Assembly: GCF_002286975.1 (NCBI RefSeq)
Contig: NZ_NSKB01000005.1
Location: 1-64,000, forward strand
Direction: 5' to 3'
DNA: 64,000 nucleotides
Origin: Halomonas salipaludis
GTDB taxonomy: Bacteria; Pseudomonadota; Gammaproteobacteria; Pseudomonadales; Halomonadaceae
The translations under genes were made by a program, and so were the position numbers. The notes below the pieces were generated by a model. It was not told the origin of the DNA. It saw only the letters and a program-made list of their open reading frames with translations, and made no database searches. This document shows positions 25,835 to 35,057 of this stretch, in pieces; within the stretch, counting starts at the first letter, position 1; each line of letters starts with the position of its first letter.

Positions 25835-27114
25835 CCGCGACGCGGCGCACGGCGGCTATGCTGCCAGCAGCGCGCCGAGGTGATCAGCTTGTCCTTGACC
25901 TGCAGGATCTCCATGCGGGTGGTGCCGACCTGTAGCGAGGCAGGGCCATCGGGAAACGACTCGAGGTGCTCGAGGATCAGGCCGTTGAGGGTCTTGGGGC
26001 CGTCGGTGGGTAGCTGCCAGCCCAGTGACTTGTTGATCTCGCGGATATTGGCGGTGCCTTCGATCACGTAGCTGCCGTCGTCCTGCAGGTGGATCTCCTG
26101 ATGCATCCCCGCCACGTCGGTGGTGAACTCACCGACGATCTCTTCGAGGATATCCTCCAGGGTCACCAGGCCCTCCACGTCGCCGTACTCGTCGACCACG
26201 ATGCCGATGCGCCGCTTCTGCTGCTGGAAGTTGAGCAGTTGGGTATGCAGCGGCGTCGACTCGGGGATGAAGTAGGGCTCGCGGGCCTCCTGCACGATCG
26301 AGGCCTTGGTGACCTCGCGCTTGGACAGGAAACGCGCCGCGTTGCGCAGGTGCAGCATGCCGATGATGTTGTTGATGTCGCCCTTGAAGACCGGGATGCG
26401 GGTGTGCTGGCTGGTACGGATCTGCGCCAGGATGCTTTCCAGGTCGTCCTCGAGGTCGATGCCCACCACTTCGTGGCGCGGCACCATGATGTCGTTGACG
26501 GTGACGTTCTCGAGGTCGAGGATCGACAGCAGCATGGCCTGGTGGCGGTGCGGGATCAGCGTGCCGGCCTCGTGGACCACGGTGCGCAGCTCGTCGCGGG
26601 TCAGGTTGTCGGCGCCGCCGTCGATGCTCTTGACGCCGATCAGCTTGAGCAGGCCATTGGAGATGGCATTGACCAGCCACACCAGCGGGTAGAGCAGCTT
26701 GAGTAGCGGCTCGAGGATCACTGAGGCCGGGTAGGCGATGCGCTCGGGCTTCACCGCGGCGTAGGTCTTGGGGGTCACCTCGGCGAAGATCAGGATCACG
26801 ATGGTCAACACCAGCGGCGCTATCGCCGGGCCGGTAACGTCGCCGAAGAAGTGGATGGCAAGCACCGTGGCGATCGCCGCGGCCAGGTTGTTGACCAGGT
26901 TGTTGCCGATCAGGATGACGCCGATCAGGCGGTCGGGCCTGGCCAGCAGGCGCATCACCCGCTTGGCGGCGCGCTCGCCACTGCCGGCCTGATGGCTCAG
27001 GCGGTAGCGGTTGATCGACATCATGCCGGTTTCGGAACTGGAGAAGAACGCCGACAGGCAGATAAGTAGAAACAGCAGGCCGAACAGCAGTCCCAGCGGG
27101 AAGTCGTCGCTCAA
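25831..27114 (-). CDS. CNNM/CorB (YfjD)-type transporter with CBS pair
   Basis: A 427-residue protein. Residues 1-180 are a CNNM transmembrane domain (FFSSSETGMMSINRYRL, LIGNNLVNNLAA, EVTPKTYA). Two CBS domains follow (about 195-330: DIMVPRHEV, RIPVFKGDINNIIGML) and then a CorC_HlyC domain with GLVTLEDILEEIVGEF. Relatives are linked to Mg2+/Co2+ export or resistance. It is followed, 79 bases downstream of its start side, by the YpjD-like gene on the same strand. Confidence 0.92.
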   Translation of the reverse strand: MSDDFPLGLLFGLLFLLICLSAFFSSSETGMMSINRYRLSHQAGSGERAAKRVMRLLARPDRLIGVILIGNNLVNNLAAAIATVLAIHFFGDVTGPAIAPLVLTIVILIFAEVTPKTYAAVKPERIAYPASVILEPLLKLLYPLVWLVNAISNGLLKLIGVKSIDGGADNLTRDELRTVVHEAGTLIPHRHQAMLLSILDLENVTVNDIMVPRHEVVGIDLEDDLESILAQIRTSQHTRIPVFKGDINNIIGMLHLRNAARFLSKREVTKASIVQEAREPYFIPESTPLHTQLLNFQQQKRRIGIVVDEYGDVEGLVTLEDILEEIVGEFTTDVAGMHQEIHLQDDGSYVIEGTANIREINKSLGWQLPTDGPKTLNGLILEHLESFPDGPASLQVGTTRMEILQVKDKLITSARCWQHSRRAPRRG

Positions 27115-27193
27115 GTTGGGTGAGTCCTCAATGGCATGTCAGGCTCGTTTGTAGGGATTCGGCGATGGCCTGTCAAGGCGCGACGGCAGCCGC

Positions 27194-27994
27194 TCAGCTG
27201 CGCTGGAAGATGATCTCGAGCACGAACTTGCTGCCAAAGTAGGCGAGCAGCAGCAGCAGAGTGCCGCCCAGTGTCCAGCGCACCGCGCGCAGGCCGCGCC
27301 AGCCGCGGAAGTGGCGACCGGCAAGCAGGATCGCGAACAGCACCCAGGCGGCCAGCGACAGGATCGTCTTGTGTGCCAGGTGTTGGGCGAAGAGGTTGTC
27401 GAGGAACACGAAGCCACTGGCGATCGACAGGGTGAGCAGCAGCATGCCGGCCCAGATCAACTCGAACAGTACTCGCTCCATGGTGGTCAGCGGCGGCAGT
27501 GCCTGGACCAGGCCGCGGATATGGTGATGGCGCAGGGCCTGGTTCTGCAGCCCCACCAGCACCGCCTGTACCGCGGCGATGGCCAGCACTGCAAAGGCCA
27601 GCGTCGAGCTGATCACGTGCAGCGCGATACCCGGAGTCAGGCCGCTGTCGCGGGCCGGGGCGGGCAAGCCCACCGCCAGCAGCAGGGTCGCGGCGGCCAG
27701 CGGGAACAGCGCGGTGGCGGCATTGATGATCGGCTTGACCAGGCTGCCGCCGAGCAGCACGGCAGTGATCACCGCGCTGAGCATTGCGGCACTGGCCGAC
27801 AGCCCCAGCCATAGCCCGTCGGCCTCGCGCATCATGGCCGCGATCACCAGCGCATGGCAGAGCAGTGCCGCCATCCCCACCCCACGCACCAGCGCCGGGC
27901 GCGGCGGCACGCGACGTACCAGCGCCAGGCCCTGCCAGGAGGCCGCGCCGAGATAGAGAATCATGGCAAGAAGGGCAAAAGGGAGCGCCTGCAT
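27194..27994 (-). CDS. CcsA/YpjD-like inner membrane protein
   Basis: About 266 residues from the ATG at 27994 (MQALPFALLAMILYLGAASW). Eight or so transmembrane helices and the cytochrome c assembly-domain pattern (LHVISSTLAFAVLAIAAVQA; HKTILSLAAWVLFAILLAGR) with conserved His residues that could bind haem. E. coli YpjD is the nearest named relative and also sits next to ffh and the corB-like gene. Function unproven. Divergent from ffh. Confidence 0.88.
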   Translation of the reverse strand: MQALPFALLAMILYLGAASWQGLALVRRVPPRPALVRGVGMAALLCHALVIAAMMREADGLWLGLSASAAMLSAVITAVLLGGSLVKPIINAATALFPLAAATLLLAVGLPAPARDSGLTPGIALHVISSTLAFAVLAIAAVQAVLVGLQNQALRHHHIRGLVQALPPLTTMERVLFELIWAGMLLLTLSIASGFVFLDNLFAQHLAHKTILSLAAWVLFAILLAGRHFRGWRGLRAVRWTLGGTLLLLLAYFGSKFVLEIIFQRS

Positions 27995-28160
27995 CGGTAG
28001 CTGTCCATGCGCCGTCGAGGTCGGCTGTTGACGAGAAATGTCACCTGAGCCGCTACTATACCCAATCCGCTCGACGCCGCCCAGCCAGCGCCATGGAGAC
28101 TGACCCTTGTTGTGCGTATAATCGTCGCCCAACGCCAAGGCACATTGCCGGAGAGGCATC

Positions 28161-29588
28161 ATGTTCGAGAATCTGTCGGAGCGTCTATCGAAGACGCTCA
28201 AGTCCATCAGCGGTCACGCCAAGCTGACCGAAGACAACATCAAGGATACCCTGCGCGAAGTGCGCCGGGCGCTGCTCGAGGCCGACGTCGCACTGCCGGT
28301 GGTCAAGGCCTTCATCGACCGGGTGCGTGAGCGCGCGGTGGGGCAGGAAGTCTCCAAGAGCCTGTCGCCGGGCCAGCAGTTCGTCAAGATCGTCCAGCAG
28401 GAGCTCGAGGCGGTCATGGGCGAGGCCAACGAGGGGCTCAACCTCAAGGGCTCGCCGGCGGTGGTGCTGATGGCCGGCCTGCAGGGCGCGGGCAAGACCA
28501 CCTCAGTGGCCAAGCTGGCGCGCTTTCTCAGGGAGCGCGAGAAGAAGAAGGTGCTGGTGGTGTCCGCCGACGTCTACCGCCCGGCGGCCATCGATCAGCT
28601 GGAGACCCTGGCCAGCGAAGTCGGCGTCGAGTTCTTCCCGTCGCGCAGCGACCAGAAGCCGGTAGCGATTGCCGAGGCGGCGATCAAGCACGCCAGGATC
28701 CAGTTCCACGACGTGGTGCTGGTCGACACCGCCGGCCGTCTGGCCGTCGACGAAGTGATGATGGCCGAGATCCAGGCGCTGCATAAGGCCGTCTCGCCGC
28801 AGGAAACCCTGTTCGTGGTCGACGCCATGACCGGTCAGGATGCTGCCAACACTGCCAAGGCCTTCCACGAGGCGCTGCCGCTGACCGGGGTGATCCTGAC
28901 CAAGGCCGACGGTGATGCGCGTGGCGGTGCCGCGCTGTCGGTGCGCCATATCACCGGCAAGCCGATCAAGTTCATGGGCATGGGCGAGAAGGTCGATGCC
29001 CTGGAACCCTTCCACCCCGATAGGGTGGCGTCACGCATCCTCGGCATGGGCGACGTGCTGTCACTGATCGAGGAGGCCGAGCGCACCGTCGACAAGGCCA
29101 AGGCCGACAAGCTGGCCAAGAAGGTCAAGAAGGGTGACGGCTTCGATCTCGAGGACTTCCGCGACCAGCTCCAGCAGCTCAAGAAGATGGGCGGGATGGG
29201 TGGTTTGATGAGCAAGCTGCCGGGCATGGGGCAGATGGCCGAGATGGCTCAGGGGCCCGGACCCGAGAAGGAGCTCGGTAAGCTCGAGGCGCTGATCAAC
29301 TCGATGACGCCCAAGGAGCGCCACAAGCCGGAGATCATCAACGGTTCGCGCAAGCGCCGCATTGCCGCCGGTGCCGGCCTGCAGGTGCCGGACCTCAACC
29401 GTCTGCTCAAGCAGCACAAGCAGATGCAGAAGATGATGAAGAAGGCCGGCAAGAAGGGCGGCATGCAGAAGATGATGCGCGGCATGTCCGGCATGATGGG
29501 CGGCGGAGGCCCTGGTGGCCCGGGTGGTCCAGGCGGCCCGATGGGTGGCGGTGGCATGGGCGGCCCCGGTGGCCTGCCGTGGCGCTGA
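28161..29588 (+). CDS. ffh: Signal recognition particle protein Ffh
   Basis: A 475-residue SRP GTPase. N domain 1-90, G domain with GLQGAGKTTSVAKL, DTAGRLAVD and TKADGDARGG, and a Met-rich M domain (about 300-440: MGGMGGLMSKLPGMGQM, KMMKKAGKKGGMQKMMRGMS). The C-terminal tail is an unusually long Gly/Pro/Met-rich stretch of about 35 residues. It binds 4.5S RNA and signal sequences and docks with FtsY, encoded at 51.5 kb. GGAGAG precedes the ATG. Confidence 0.97.
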   Translation: MFENLSERLSKTLKSISGHAKLTEDNIKDTLREVRRALLEADVALPVVKAFIDRVRERAVGQEVSKSLSPGQQFVKIVQQELEAVMGEANEGLNLKGSPAVVLMAGLQGAGKTTSVAKLARFLREREKKKVLVVSADVYRPAAIDQLETLASEVGVEFFPSRSDQKPVAIAEAAIKHARIQFHDVVLVDTAGRLAVDEVMMAEIQALHKAVSPQETLFVVDAMTGQDAANTAKAFHEALPLTGVILTKADGDARGGAALSVRHITGKPIKFMGMGEKVDALEPFHPDRVASRILGMGDVLSLIEEAERTVDKAKADKLAKKVKKGDGFDLEDFRDQLQQLKKMGGMGGLMSKLPGMGQMAEMAQGPGPEKELGKLEALINSMTPKERHKPEIINGSRKRRIAAGAGLQVPDLNRLLKQHKQMQKMMKKAGKKGGMQKMMRGMSGMMGGGGPGGPGGPGGPMGGGGMGGPGGLPWR

Positions 29589-29745
29589 GCGCTCGGCCAA
29601 GATGGAAAAAGGTTTCCATCCAGGGTCGTTTTCCGTAGAATGCTGCGTCTTCGTGGCAGGACCGCGCGATCAACCGCGGTCCCTCGACCGAGCAGCAGTA
29701 AGCATATGACATTTCAGCAACTCCAACCGAAGGACTGTTAACGCA

Positions 29746-29994
29746 ATGGTTACCATTCGTCTGGCACGTGGTGGCGCCAAGAAGCGTCCCTTCTATCACC
29801 TGACTGTAAGCGACTCGCGCAAGTCTCGTGACGGCCGCTTCATCGAGCGCGTCGGCTTCTTCAACCCGGTGGCCCGCGGCCAAGAAGAGCGTCTGCGCGT
29901 CGACCTCGACCGTGTGACCCACTGGCAGAGCCAGGGCGCCCAGGTCTCCGACCGCGTCGCCGAGCTCCTCAAGGAAGCACGCAAGCAGGCCTGA
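29746..29994 (+). CDS. rpsP: 30S ribosomal protein S16
   Basis: An 82-residue protein, [20 protein letters not shown], with the typical [20 protein letters not shown]. First of the rpsP-rimM-trmD-rplS operon. Confidence 0.98.
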   Translation: MVTIRLARGGAKKRPFYHLTVSDSRKSRDGRFIERVGFFNPVARGQEERLRVDLDRVTHWQSQGAQVSDRVAELLKEARKQA

Positions 29995-29999
29995 GCCTG

Positions 30000-30566
30000 A
30001 TGCGTGATAGCGTGAGCGAACCAGCGACCGGCCCCGAAGAGGGCAGCGACGACCAGCACGTGGTGCTGGGCAAGCTGACCAGCCCTTACGGGGTCAAGGG
30101 CTGGCTGAAGGTGTATTCGTACACCAGCCCGATAGACGGCATTCTCGACTACCCCGAGTGGCAGCTGCGCCTCGACGGTCAAACCGTCACCCGGCGCCTC
30201 AGCCAGGGGCGGCGCCAGGGCAAGGGCCTGGTCGCCAGTCTCGAGGGAGTGGCGTCGCGCGAGCTGGCCGAGCAGTGGGCCGGGGCAGAGATACTGCTGC
30301 ACAAGGATGCCCTGCCACGCCTCGCGCCGGGTGAGTACTACTGGCATCAACTGGAAGGCCTGCGGGTGATTACCCGCGATAGCGTCGACCTGGGCCGCGT
30401 CAGCTACCTGTTCGAGACCGGCGCCAACGACGTGCTGGTGGTCAGGGGCGATGCCGAGGCCGTCGACGACAAGGAGCGGCTGTTGCCGTTTCTGCCCGAC
30501 CAGGTGGTGTGCGAGGTGGATCTCGATGCCGGGCGAATGACGGTGGACTGGGATCCCGACTTCTAG
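30000..30566 (+). CDS. rimM: Ribosome maturation factor RimM
   Basis: A 188-residue protein. RimM domain begins VVLGKLTSPYGVKGWLKV; the C-terminal PRC-barrel includes EYYWHQLEGLRV and GANDVLVV, ending with LLPFLPDQVV. It binds S19 and aids 30S 3'-domain maturation. Starts 5 bases after rpsP, consistent with coupled expression. Confidence 0.96.
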   Translation: MRDSVSEPATGPEEGSDDQHVVLGKLTSPYGVKGWLKVYSYTSPIDGILDYPEWQLRLDGQTVTRRLSQGRRQGKGLVASLEGVASRELAEQWAGAEILLHKDALPRLAPGEYYWHQLEGLRVITRDSVDLGRVSYLFETGANDVLVVRGDAEAVDDKERLLPFLPDQVVCEVDLDAGRMTVDWDPDF

Positions 30567-30584
30567 CTGTCTGGAAATAGTGCC

Positions 30585-31376
30585 GTGTGGATTGGGGTTG
30601 TCTCGCTGTTCCCGGAGATGTTCGATGCGATCGGCCGTTACGGCGTAACGGGGAGAGCAGTGAAGCAGGGGCTGCTGGAATTGGAATTCTGGAATCCCCG
30701 GGACTATGCGACGGACAAGCACCGCACGGTGGATGACCGCCCCTACGGCGGTGGTCCAGGCATGCTGATGAAGGTCGAGACCCTGCGTGCGGCGATCCAC
30801 GCCGCTCGCGATCGCGCGGAAGCCGCCGGTGGCGGGCCGGCCAAGGTGATCTATCTCTCGCCCCAGGGGCGCGTGCTGGATCAGCAGGGCGTGCAGGAAC
30901 TGGCCAGCGGTGGTCCGCTGGTGGTGGTGGCGGGGCGCTATGAGGGCATCGACGAGCGGGTGGTCGAGGCCGATATCGACGAAGAATGGTCGATCGGCGA
31001 CTACGTGCTAAGCGGCGGCGAGCTGCCGGCGATGGTGCTGATAGACGCCGCGGCGCGGCTGGTGCCAGGAGTGCTGGGCCATCAGGATTCGGCGGTCGAG
31101 GACTCGTTCAACGACGGCCTGCTGGACTGCCCGCACTATACGCGCCCCGAGGCGATCGACGGGCGTAGGGTGCCGGACGTGCTGCTCAGCGGCCATCACG
31201 GCGAGATTCGCCGCTGGCGCTTGAAGCAGTCACTGGGGCGCACCTGGCTGCGTCGCCCCGAGCTGTTGCAGGACAAGGCCTTGAGCCGCGAACAGCGCAA
31301 GCTGCTCGACGAGTTCATCGCCGACTACGCCGACCAGGCGGAGGTGCAGGGCACTCGCCCCGAGTCGGACGTCTGA
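30585..31376 (+). CDS. trmD: tRNA (guanine-N1-)-methyltransferase TrmD
   Basis: A 263-residue SPOUT enzyme with a GTG start ([20 protein letters not shown]). The AdoMet trefoil knot includes [15 protein letters not shown] and [15 protein letters not shown]; the catalytic Asp region is near [17 protein letters not shown]. It makes m1G37 in tRNA and so prevents frameshifting. Confidence 0.97.
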   Translation: MWIGVVSLFPEMFDAIGRYGVTGRAVKQGLLELEFWNPRDYATDKHRTVDDRPYGGGPGMLMKVETLRAAIHAARDRAEAAGGGPAKVIYLSPQGRVLDQQGVQELASGGPLVVVAGRYEGIDERVVEADIDEEWSIGDYVLSGGELPAMVLIDAAARLVPGVLGHQDSAVEDSFNDGLLDCPHYTRPEAIDGRRVPDVLLSGHHGEIRRWRLKQSLGRTWLRRPELLQDKALSREQRKLLDEFIADYADQAEVQGTRPESDV

Positions 31377-31500
31377 GACGTCGACCGGCGAGGCACCTGT
31401 GTCACACACCAGCGATTCCCGCGTCATCGCAGCAGCGACGAGCGTCGGGGTCACAGCCAGACGGCATGGCCGCTGGCATCAATGTATTGAGGAGCTAGCA

Positions 31501-31857
31501 ATGAGCAGCAAGAACAAGGTGATCCAGGCGATCGAAGCCGAGCAGATGTCCAAGGAAATCCCGGCCTTCGCCCCGGGCGACACCGTGATCGTGCAGGTCA
31601 AGGTCAAGGAAGGTAGCCGCGAGCGTCTGCAGGCATTCGAAGGCGTGGTCATCGGCAAGCGCAACCGCGGCCTCAACTCCGCCTTCACCGTGCGCAAGAT
31701 CTCCCACGGTGTCGGCGTCGAGCGTACCTTCCAGACCTACAGCCCGCTGGTTGCAGCCATCGAGGTCAAGCGTCGCGGCGACGTGCGTCAAGCCAAGCTG
31801 TACTACCTCCGCGAGCGCAGCGGCAAGTCCGCTCGCATCAAGGAAAAGCTGGCCTAA
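31501..31857 (+). CDS. rplS: 50S ribosomal protein L19
   Basis: A 118-residue protein ([16 protein letters not shown]) with [29 protein letters not shown] and [16 protein letters not shown]. The frame is open 34 codons upstream to 31399, but GAGGAG directly before 31501 and the family length fix the start. Ends the ffh-linked operon. Confidence 0.98.
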   Translation: MSSKNKVIQAIEAEQMSKEIPAFAPGDTVIVQVKVKEGSRERLQAFEGVVIGKRNRGLNSAFTVRKISHGVGVERTFQTYSPLVAAIEVKRRGDVRQAKLYYLRERSGKSARIKEKLA

Positions 31858-31899
31858 GCGATATTTCGCGATGGCTACGGCGCACCCTGCGGTGCGCCT

Positions 31900-31943
31900 G
31901 GCGAGACCCCGTCACCGCTTGCGCGGGGCGGGGTCTCGTTGCA
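31900..31943 (+). terminator. Terminator after rplS
   Basis: CGAGACCCCG and CGGGGTCTCG form a 10-base stem enclosing a GC-rich inner hairpin, followed by TTGC. It closes the rpsP-rplS operon. Confidence 0.65.
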
Positions 31944-31974
31944 TTCAGGGCTGGCGATGAGCGAGAGAGGGGCA

Positions 31975-32865
31975 ATGCAGGATAGCGAGCGGATCGATGC
32001 GTTTCTCGACGCCCTGTGGCTGGAGCAGGGGGCCAGCGAGCATACCCTGGCCGCCTATCGTCGCGACCTGAGCGCCTGGGCGGCGTGCCTCGCCGAGCAC
32101 GGTGAGAGGCTGCTTGCGCCCGGCGATACGCGGCTCGCCGCCTGGCTGGAGGCGCGGCGTGGCGCCGGCTACCAGCTGCGCAGCAATGCCCGGCTGCTGT
32201 CGAGCCTGCGGCGCTTCTACCGCTGGGCGCTGGGCGAGGGGCTGCTCGAACGCGATCCGCTGGCCGAGGTGCGGCTGCCGCGGGTGCAGCCCAATCTGCC
32301 CGATACCCTCGACGAGGAGGAGGTGGAGCGGCTGCTGGCGGCGCCGGACACCGACACGCCGCTGGGGCTGCGCGATCGCACCATGCTCGAGGTGCTCTAT
32401 GCCGGGGGGCTGCGGGTCTCGGAGCTGGTCGGGCTGAGCATGGAGTCCATCAACCCGCGCCAGGGCGTGGTGCGGGTGCTGGGCAAGGGCGACAAGGAGC
32501 GACTGGTGCCGCTCGGCGAGGAGGCGCTGGCATGGCTGGAGCGCTACCTGCGTGGCGGGCGTGGCGCGCTGATGACGGATATCACCCGGCCGCCGCTGTT
32601 TCCCGGCCGCCACGACGGTTTCATGACACGCCAGACGTTCTGGCATCGCATCAAGGCGCATACGCGCACCGCCGGTATCGACAAGCCGCTGTCGCCGCAC
32701 ACCCTGCGCCATGCGTTTGCCACCCACCTGTTGAATCATGGCGCCAATTTGCGTGTCGTACAGCTGCTGCTGGGTCATAGCGATCTGTCGACGACCCAGA
32801 TTTACACGCATGTCGCCCAGGCGCGCCTGGAAACGCTGCATGCCGATCACCATCCTCGAGGTTGA
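31975..32865 (+). CDS. xerD: Site-specific tyrosine recombinase XerD
   Basis: About 296 residues from the ATG at 31975, chosen because it has GAGAGG upstream and aligns with the usual XerD N-terminus (IDAFLDALWLEQGASEHTL); an ATG at 31957 is possible. Catalytic residues visible: Arg in GGLRVSEL, Lys in GKGDKER, His-x-x-Arg in HTLRHAFATHL, His in LLGHSDLSTTQ, and Tyr in QIYTH. With XerC it resolves chromosome dimers at dif. Confidence 0.95.
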   Translation: MQDSERIDAFLDALWLEQGASEHTLAAYRRDLSAWAACLAEHGERLLAPGDTRLAAWLEARRGAGYQLRSNARLLSSLRRFYRWALGEGLLERDPLAEVRLPRVQPNLPDTLDEEEVERLLAAPDTDTPLGLRDRTMLEVLYAGGLRVSELVGLSMESINPRQGVVRVLGKGDKERLVPLGEEALAWLERYLRGGRGALMTDITRPPLFPGRHDGFMTRQTFWHRIKAHTRTAGIDKPLSPHTLRHAFATHLLNHGANLRVVQLLLGHSDLSTTQIYTHVAQARLETLHADHHPRG

Positions 32866-32867
32866 AC

Positions 32868-33608
32868 ATGACGTCATCACTGCCTGCCCTGCTGAGCCGC
32901 CTGCTGGCCGCCTCCTTCATCGCCGTCAGCGCCTCCGCGCTGGCATCCACGCACCAGCAGCTGGCCGAGCGGCTGACCGTCAACGGTGAGCCGATGCCAG
33001 TGGAAGAGGTGCGCGAGACGCCGCTGCCGGGCTTCTTCGAGGTGCGCCTGGAGAATGGCGAGACTTTCTACAGCGATGCCGCAGGCGAGTATTTCGTGGT
33101 TGGCGACATCTACCAGAATGCCGACAGTGGCCTGATCAACATCACCGAGCAGGGGCGCAACGAAGCCCGCGCCCAGCAACTGGCGAGTATTGCCGAGCAA
33201 GACAAGGTGGTCTTTCGCGGCGCCGAGACCCGGGCGGTGGTCAATGTCTTCACCGACCCCACCTGCCCATACTGCCGCAAGCTTCACCAGGAGATACCGC
33301 AGCTCAACGCCATGGGCATCGAGGTGCACTACCTGGCGTTTCCGCGTTCGGGCATGAACGCCGAGGGCGGACGCATCCTGCAGCAGGTCTGGTGTGCCGA
33401 TAATCCCAGCGAGGCGATGAGTGCCGCCAAGCGCGAAGCGCGCCTCGACAATGGCTATGACTGCGACAATCCGGTCGAGGATCAGTATCATCTGGGCTTG
33501 GATGTCGGCGTTCAGGGCACGCCGGCGATCATCCTGCCGGATGGCCGCATGGTGCCGGGCTACGTACCTGCCGAGCGCCTGGCCGAGATGCTCGATATCA
33601 ATCAATAA
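32868..33608 (+). CDS. dsbC: Thiol:disulfide isomerase DsbC
   Basis: About 246 residues from the ATG at 32868 (MTSSLPALLSRLLAASF), with GAGG upstream and two bases after the xerD stop. Signal peptide ends near ASALAS. N-terminal dimerisation domain about 25-85, then a thioredoxin-fold domain with the active site FTDPTCPYCRKLH and cis-Pro in QGTPAIILPDGR. A second Cys pair (about 60 and 75 residues on) is structural. It acts in the periplasm on wrong disulfides. xerD-dsbC-hom is the common order in pseudomonads. Confidence 0.95.
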   Translation: MTSSLPALLSRLLAASFIAVSASALASTHQQLAERLTVNGEPMPVEEVRETPLPGFFEVRLENGETFYSDAAGEYFVVGDIYQNADSGLINITEQGRNEARAQQLASIAEQDKVVFRGAETRAVVNVFTDPTCPYCRKLHQEIPQLNAMGIEVHYLAFPRSGMNAEGGRILQQVWCADNPSEAMSAAKREARLDNGYDCDNPVEDQYHLGLDVGVQGTPAIILPDGRMVPGYVPAERLAEMLDINQ

Positions 33609-33660
33609 GGCGCCTGGCACTCGCTGCGACACGCCATCACACAAGCAAGGGGAGAGCGAT

Positions 33661-34977
33661 TTGAAACCGGTAAGAGTGGGAATCTGTGGTTTGGGGACCG
33701 TCGGCGGCGGCACCTTCAATGTGCTGACACGCAATGCCGATGATATTGCGCGTCGCGCTGGCCGGCCGATCGTCATCGAACAGGTGGCGATGCGTCGCGA
33801 CAATCCGGACTGCGATACCACTGGCGTCAAGACCACCAACGATGTGTTCGAGGTGGCCCACAACCCCGACATCGACGTACTGGTCGAGCTGATCGGTGGC
33901 TATGACGTGGCCCGTGAGCTGGTGCTGACCGCCATCGAGAATGGCAAGCACGTGGTCACCGCCAACAAGGCGCTGATTGCCGTACACGGCAACGAGATCT
34001 TCCATGCTGCCCACGAGAAGGGCGTGATCGTCGCCTTCGAGGCCGCGGTGGCAGGCGGCATACCGGTGATCAAGTCGCTGCGCGAGGGGCTTGGCGCCAA
34101 CCGTATCCAGTGGCTGGCCGGCATCATCAACGGCACCGGTAACTACATCCTCACCCATATGCGCGACGAGGGCCGTGCTTTCGAAGACGTGCTGGCCGAA
34201 GCCCAGGCGCTAGGTTATGCCGAGGCCGACCCGACCTTCGACATCGAGGGTATCGACGCCGCCCACAAGCTGACCATCCTCGCCTCTATCGCCTACGGCG
34301 TGCCGCTGCAGTTCGAGAAGGCGTATACCGAGGGCATCTCGCGGATCACCTCGGAAGACATCGAGCAGGCCGACAACCTCGGCTATACCATCAAGCACCT
34401 GGGGATCTCCAAGCGCACCGATGCCGGCTTCGAGCTGCGCGTGCATCCTACGCTGATCCCCAAGGAGCGCCTGCTGGCCAACGTGCACGGCGTCAAGAAC
34501 GCCATTGCAGTGATGGGCGATGCGGTGGGGCCAACCCTCTACTACGGCGCCGGCGCCGGCGCCGAGCCGACCGCCTCGGCGGTGGTTGCCGACCTGCTCG
34601 ACGTGGCCCGCGACATCACCACCGCCCACCGTTATCGGGTGCCCTACCTGGCCTTCAGCGGCATTACCGATGTCGAGAACAACCTGCCGATGCTGCCCAT
34701 GGAAGACATCGTCACCGCCTACTACCTGCGGCTGCTGGCGGTGGATCGCCCGGGCGTACTGGCGCGCGTGGCGACGATTCTCTCCGAGCAGGGCATCTCC
34801 ATCGAGGCGATTATCCAGAAGGAGGCCACCGAGGGTGAGCTGGTGCCGATCATCCTGCTGACTCACCGCACCCGTGAGAAGAACATGAACGACGCCATTC
34901 GCCAGCTCGAGTCGCTGGCCGATGTCGCCGGCCCGCTGACCCGTATTCGGGTAGAGAGCCTCGACGAGCAGGAATGA
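33661..34977 (+). CDS. hom: Homoserine dehydrogenase
   Basis: About 438 residues with a TTG start (MKPVRVGICGLGTVGGG) preceded by GGGGAGAG; the open frame upstream only overlaps dsbC. NAD(P) motif GLGTVGGGTF near the N-terminus, active-site region ANKALIAVHG and AGIINGTGNYILTHM, and a C-terminal ACT domain (about 350-430, LLAVDRPGVLARVATILSEQ) for feedback by threonine. It makes homoserine in the aspartate pathway. Confidence 0.96.
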   Translation: MKPVRVGICGLGTVGGGTFNVLTRNADDIARRAGRPIVIEQVAMRRDNPDCDTTGVKTTNDVFEVAHNPDIDVLVELIGGYDVARELVLTAIENGKHVVTANKALIAVHGNEIFHAAHEKGVIVAFEAAVAGGIPVIKSLREGLGANRIQWLAGIINGTGNYILTHMRDEGRAFEDVLAEAQALGYAEADPTFDIEGIDAAHKLTILASIAYGVPLQFEKAYTEGISRITSEDIEQADNLGYTIKHLGISKRTDAGFELRVHPTLIPKERLLANVHGVKNAIAVMGDAVGPTLYYGAGAGAEPTASAVVADLLDVARDITTAHRYRVPYLAFSGITDVENNLPMLPMEDIVTAYYLRLLAVDRPGVLARVATILSEQGISIEAIIQKEATEGELVPIILLTHRTREKNMNDAIRQLESLADVAGPLTRIRVESLDEQE

Positions 34978-35057
34978 TATCAGCTACGGGCTACGGGCAG
35001 TGAGCGCTGGGTGCTCGACGCCCAAGGCTCGCAGCCCGATGCACACGGAGTGAACCA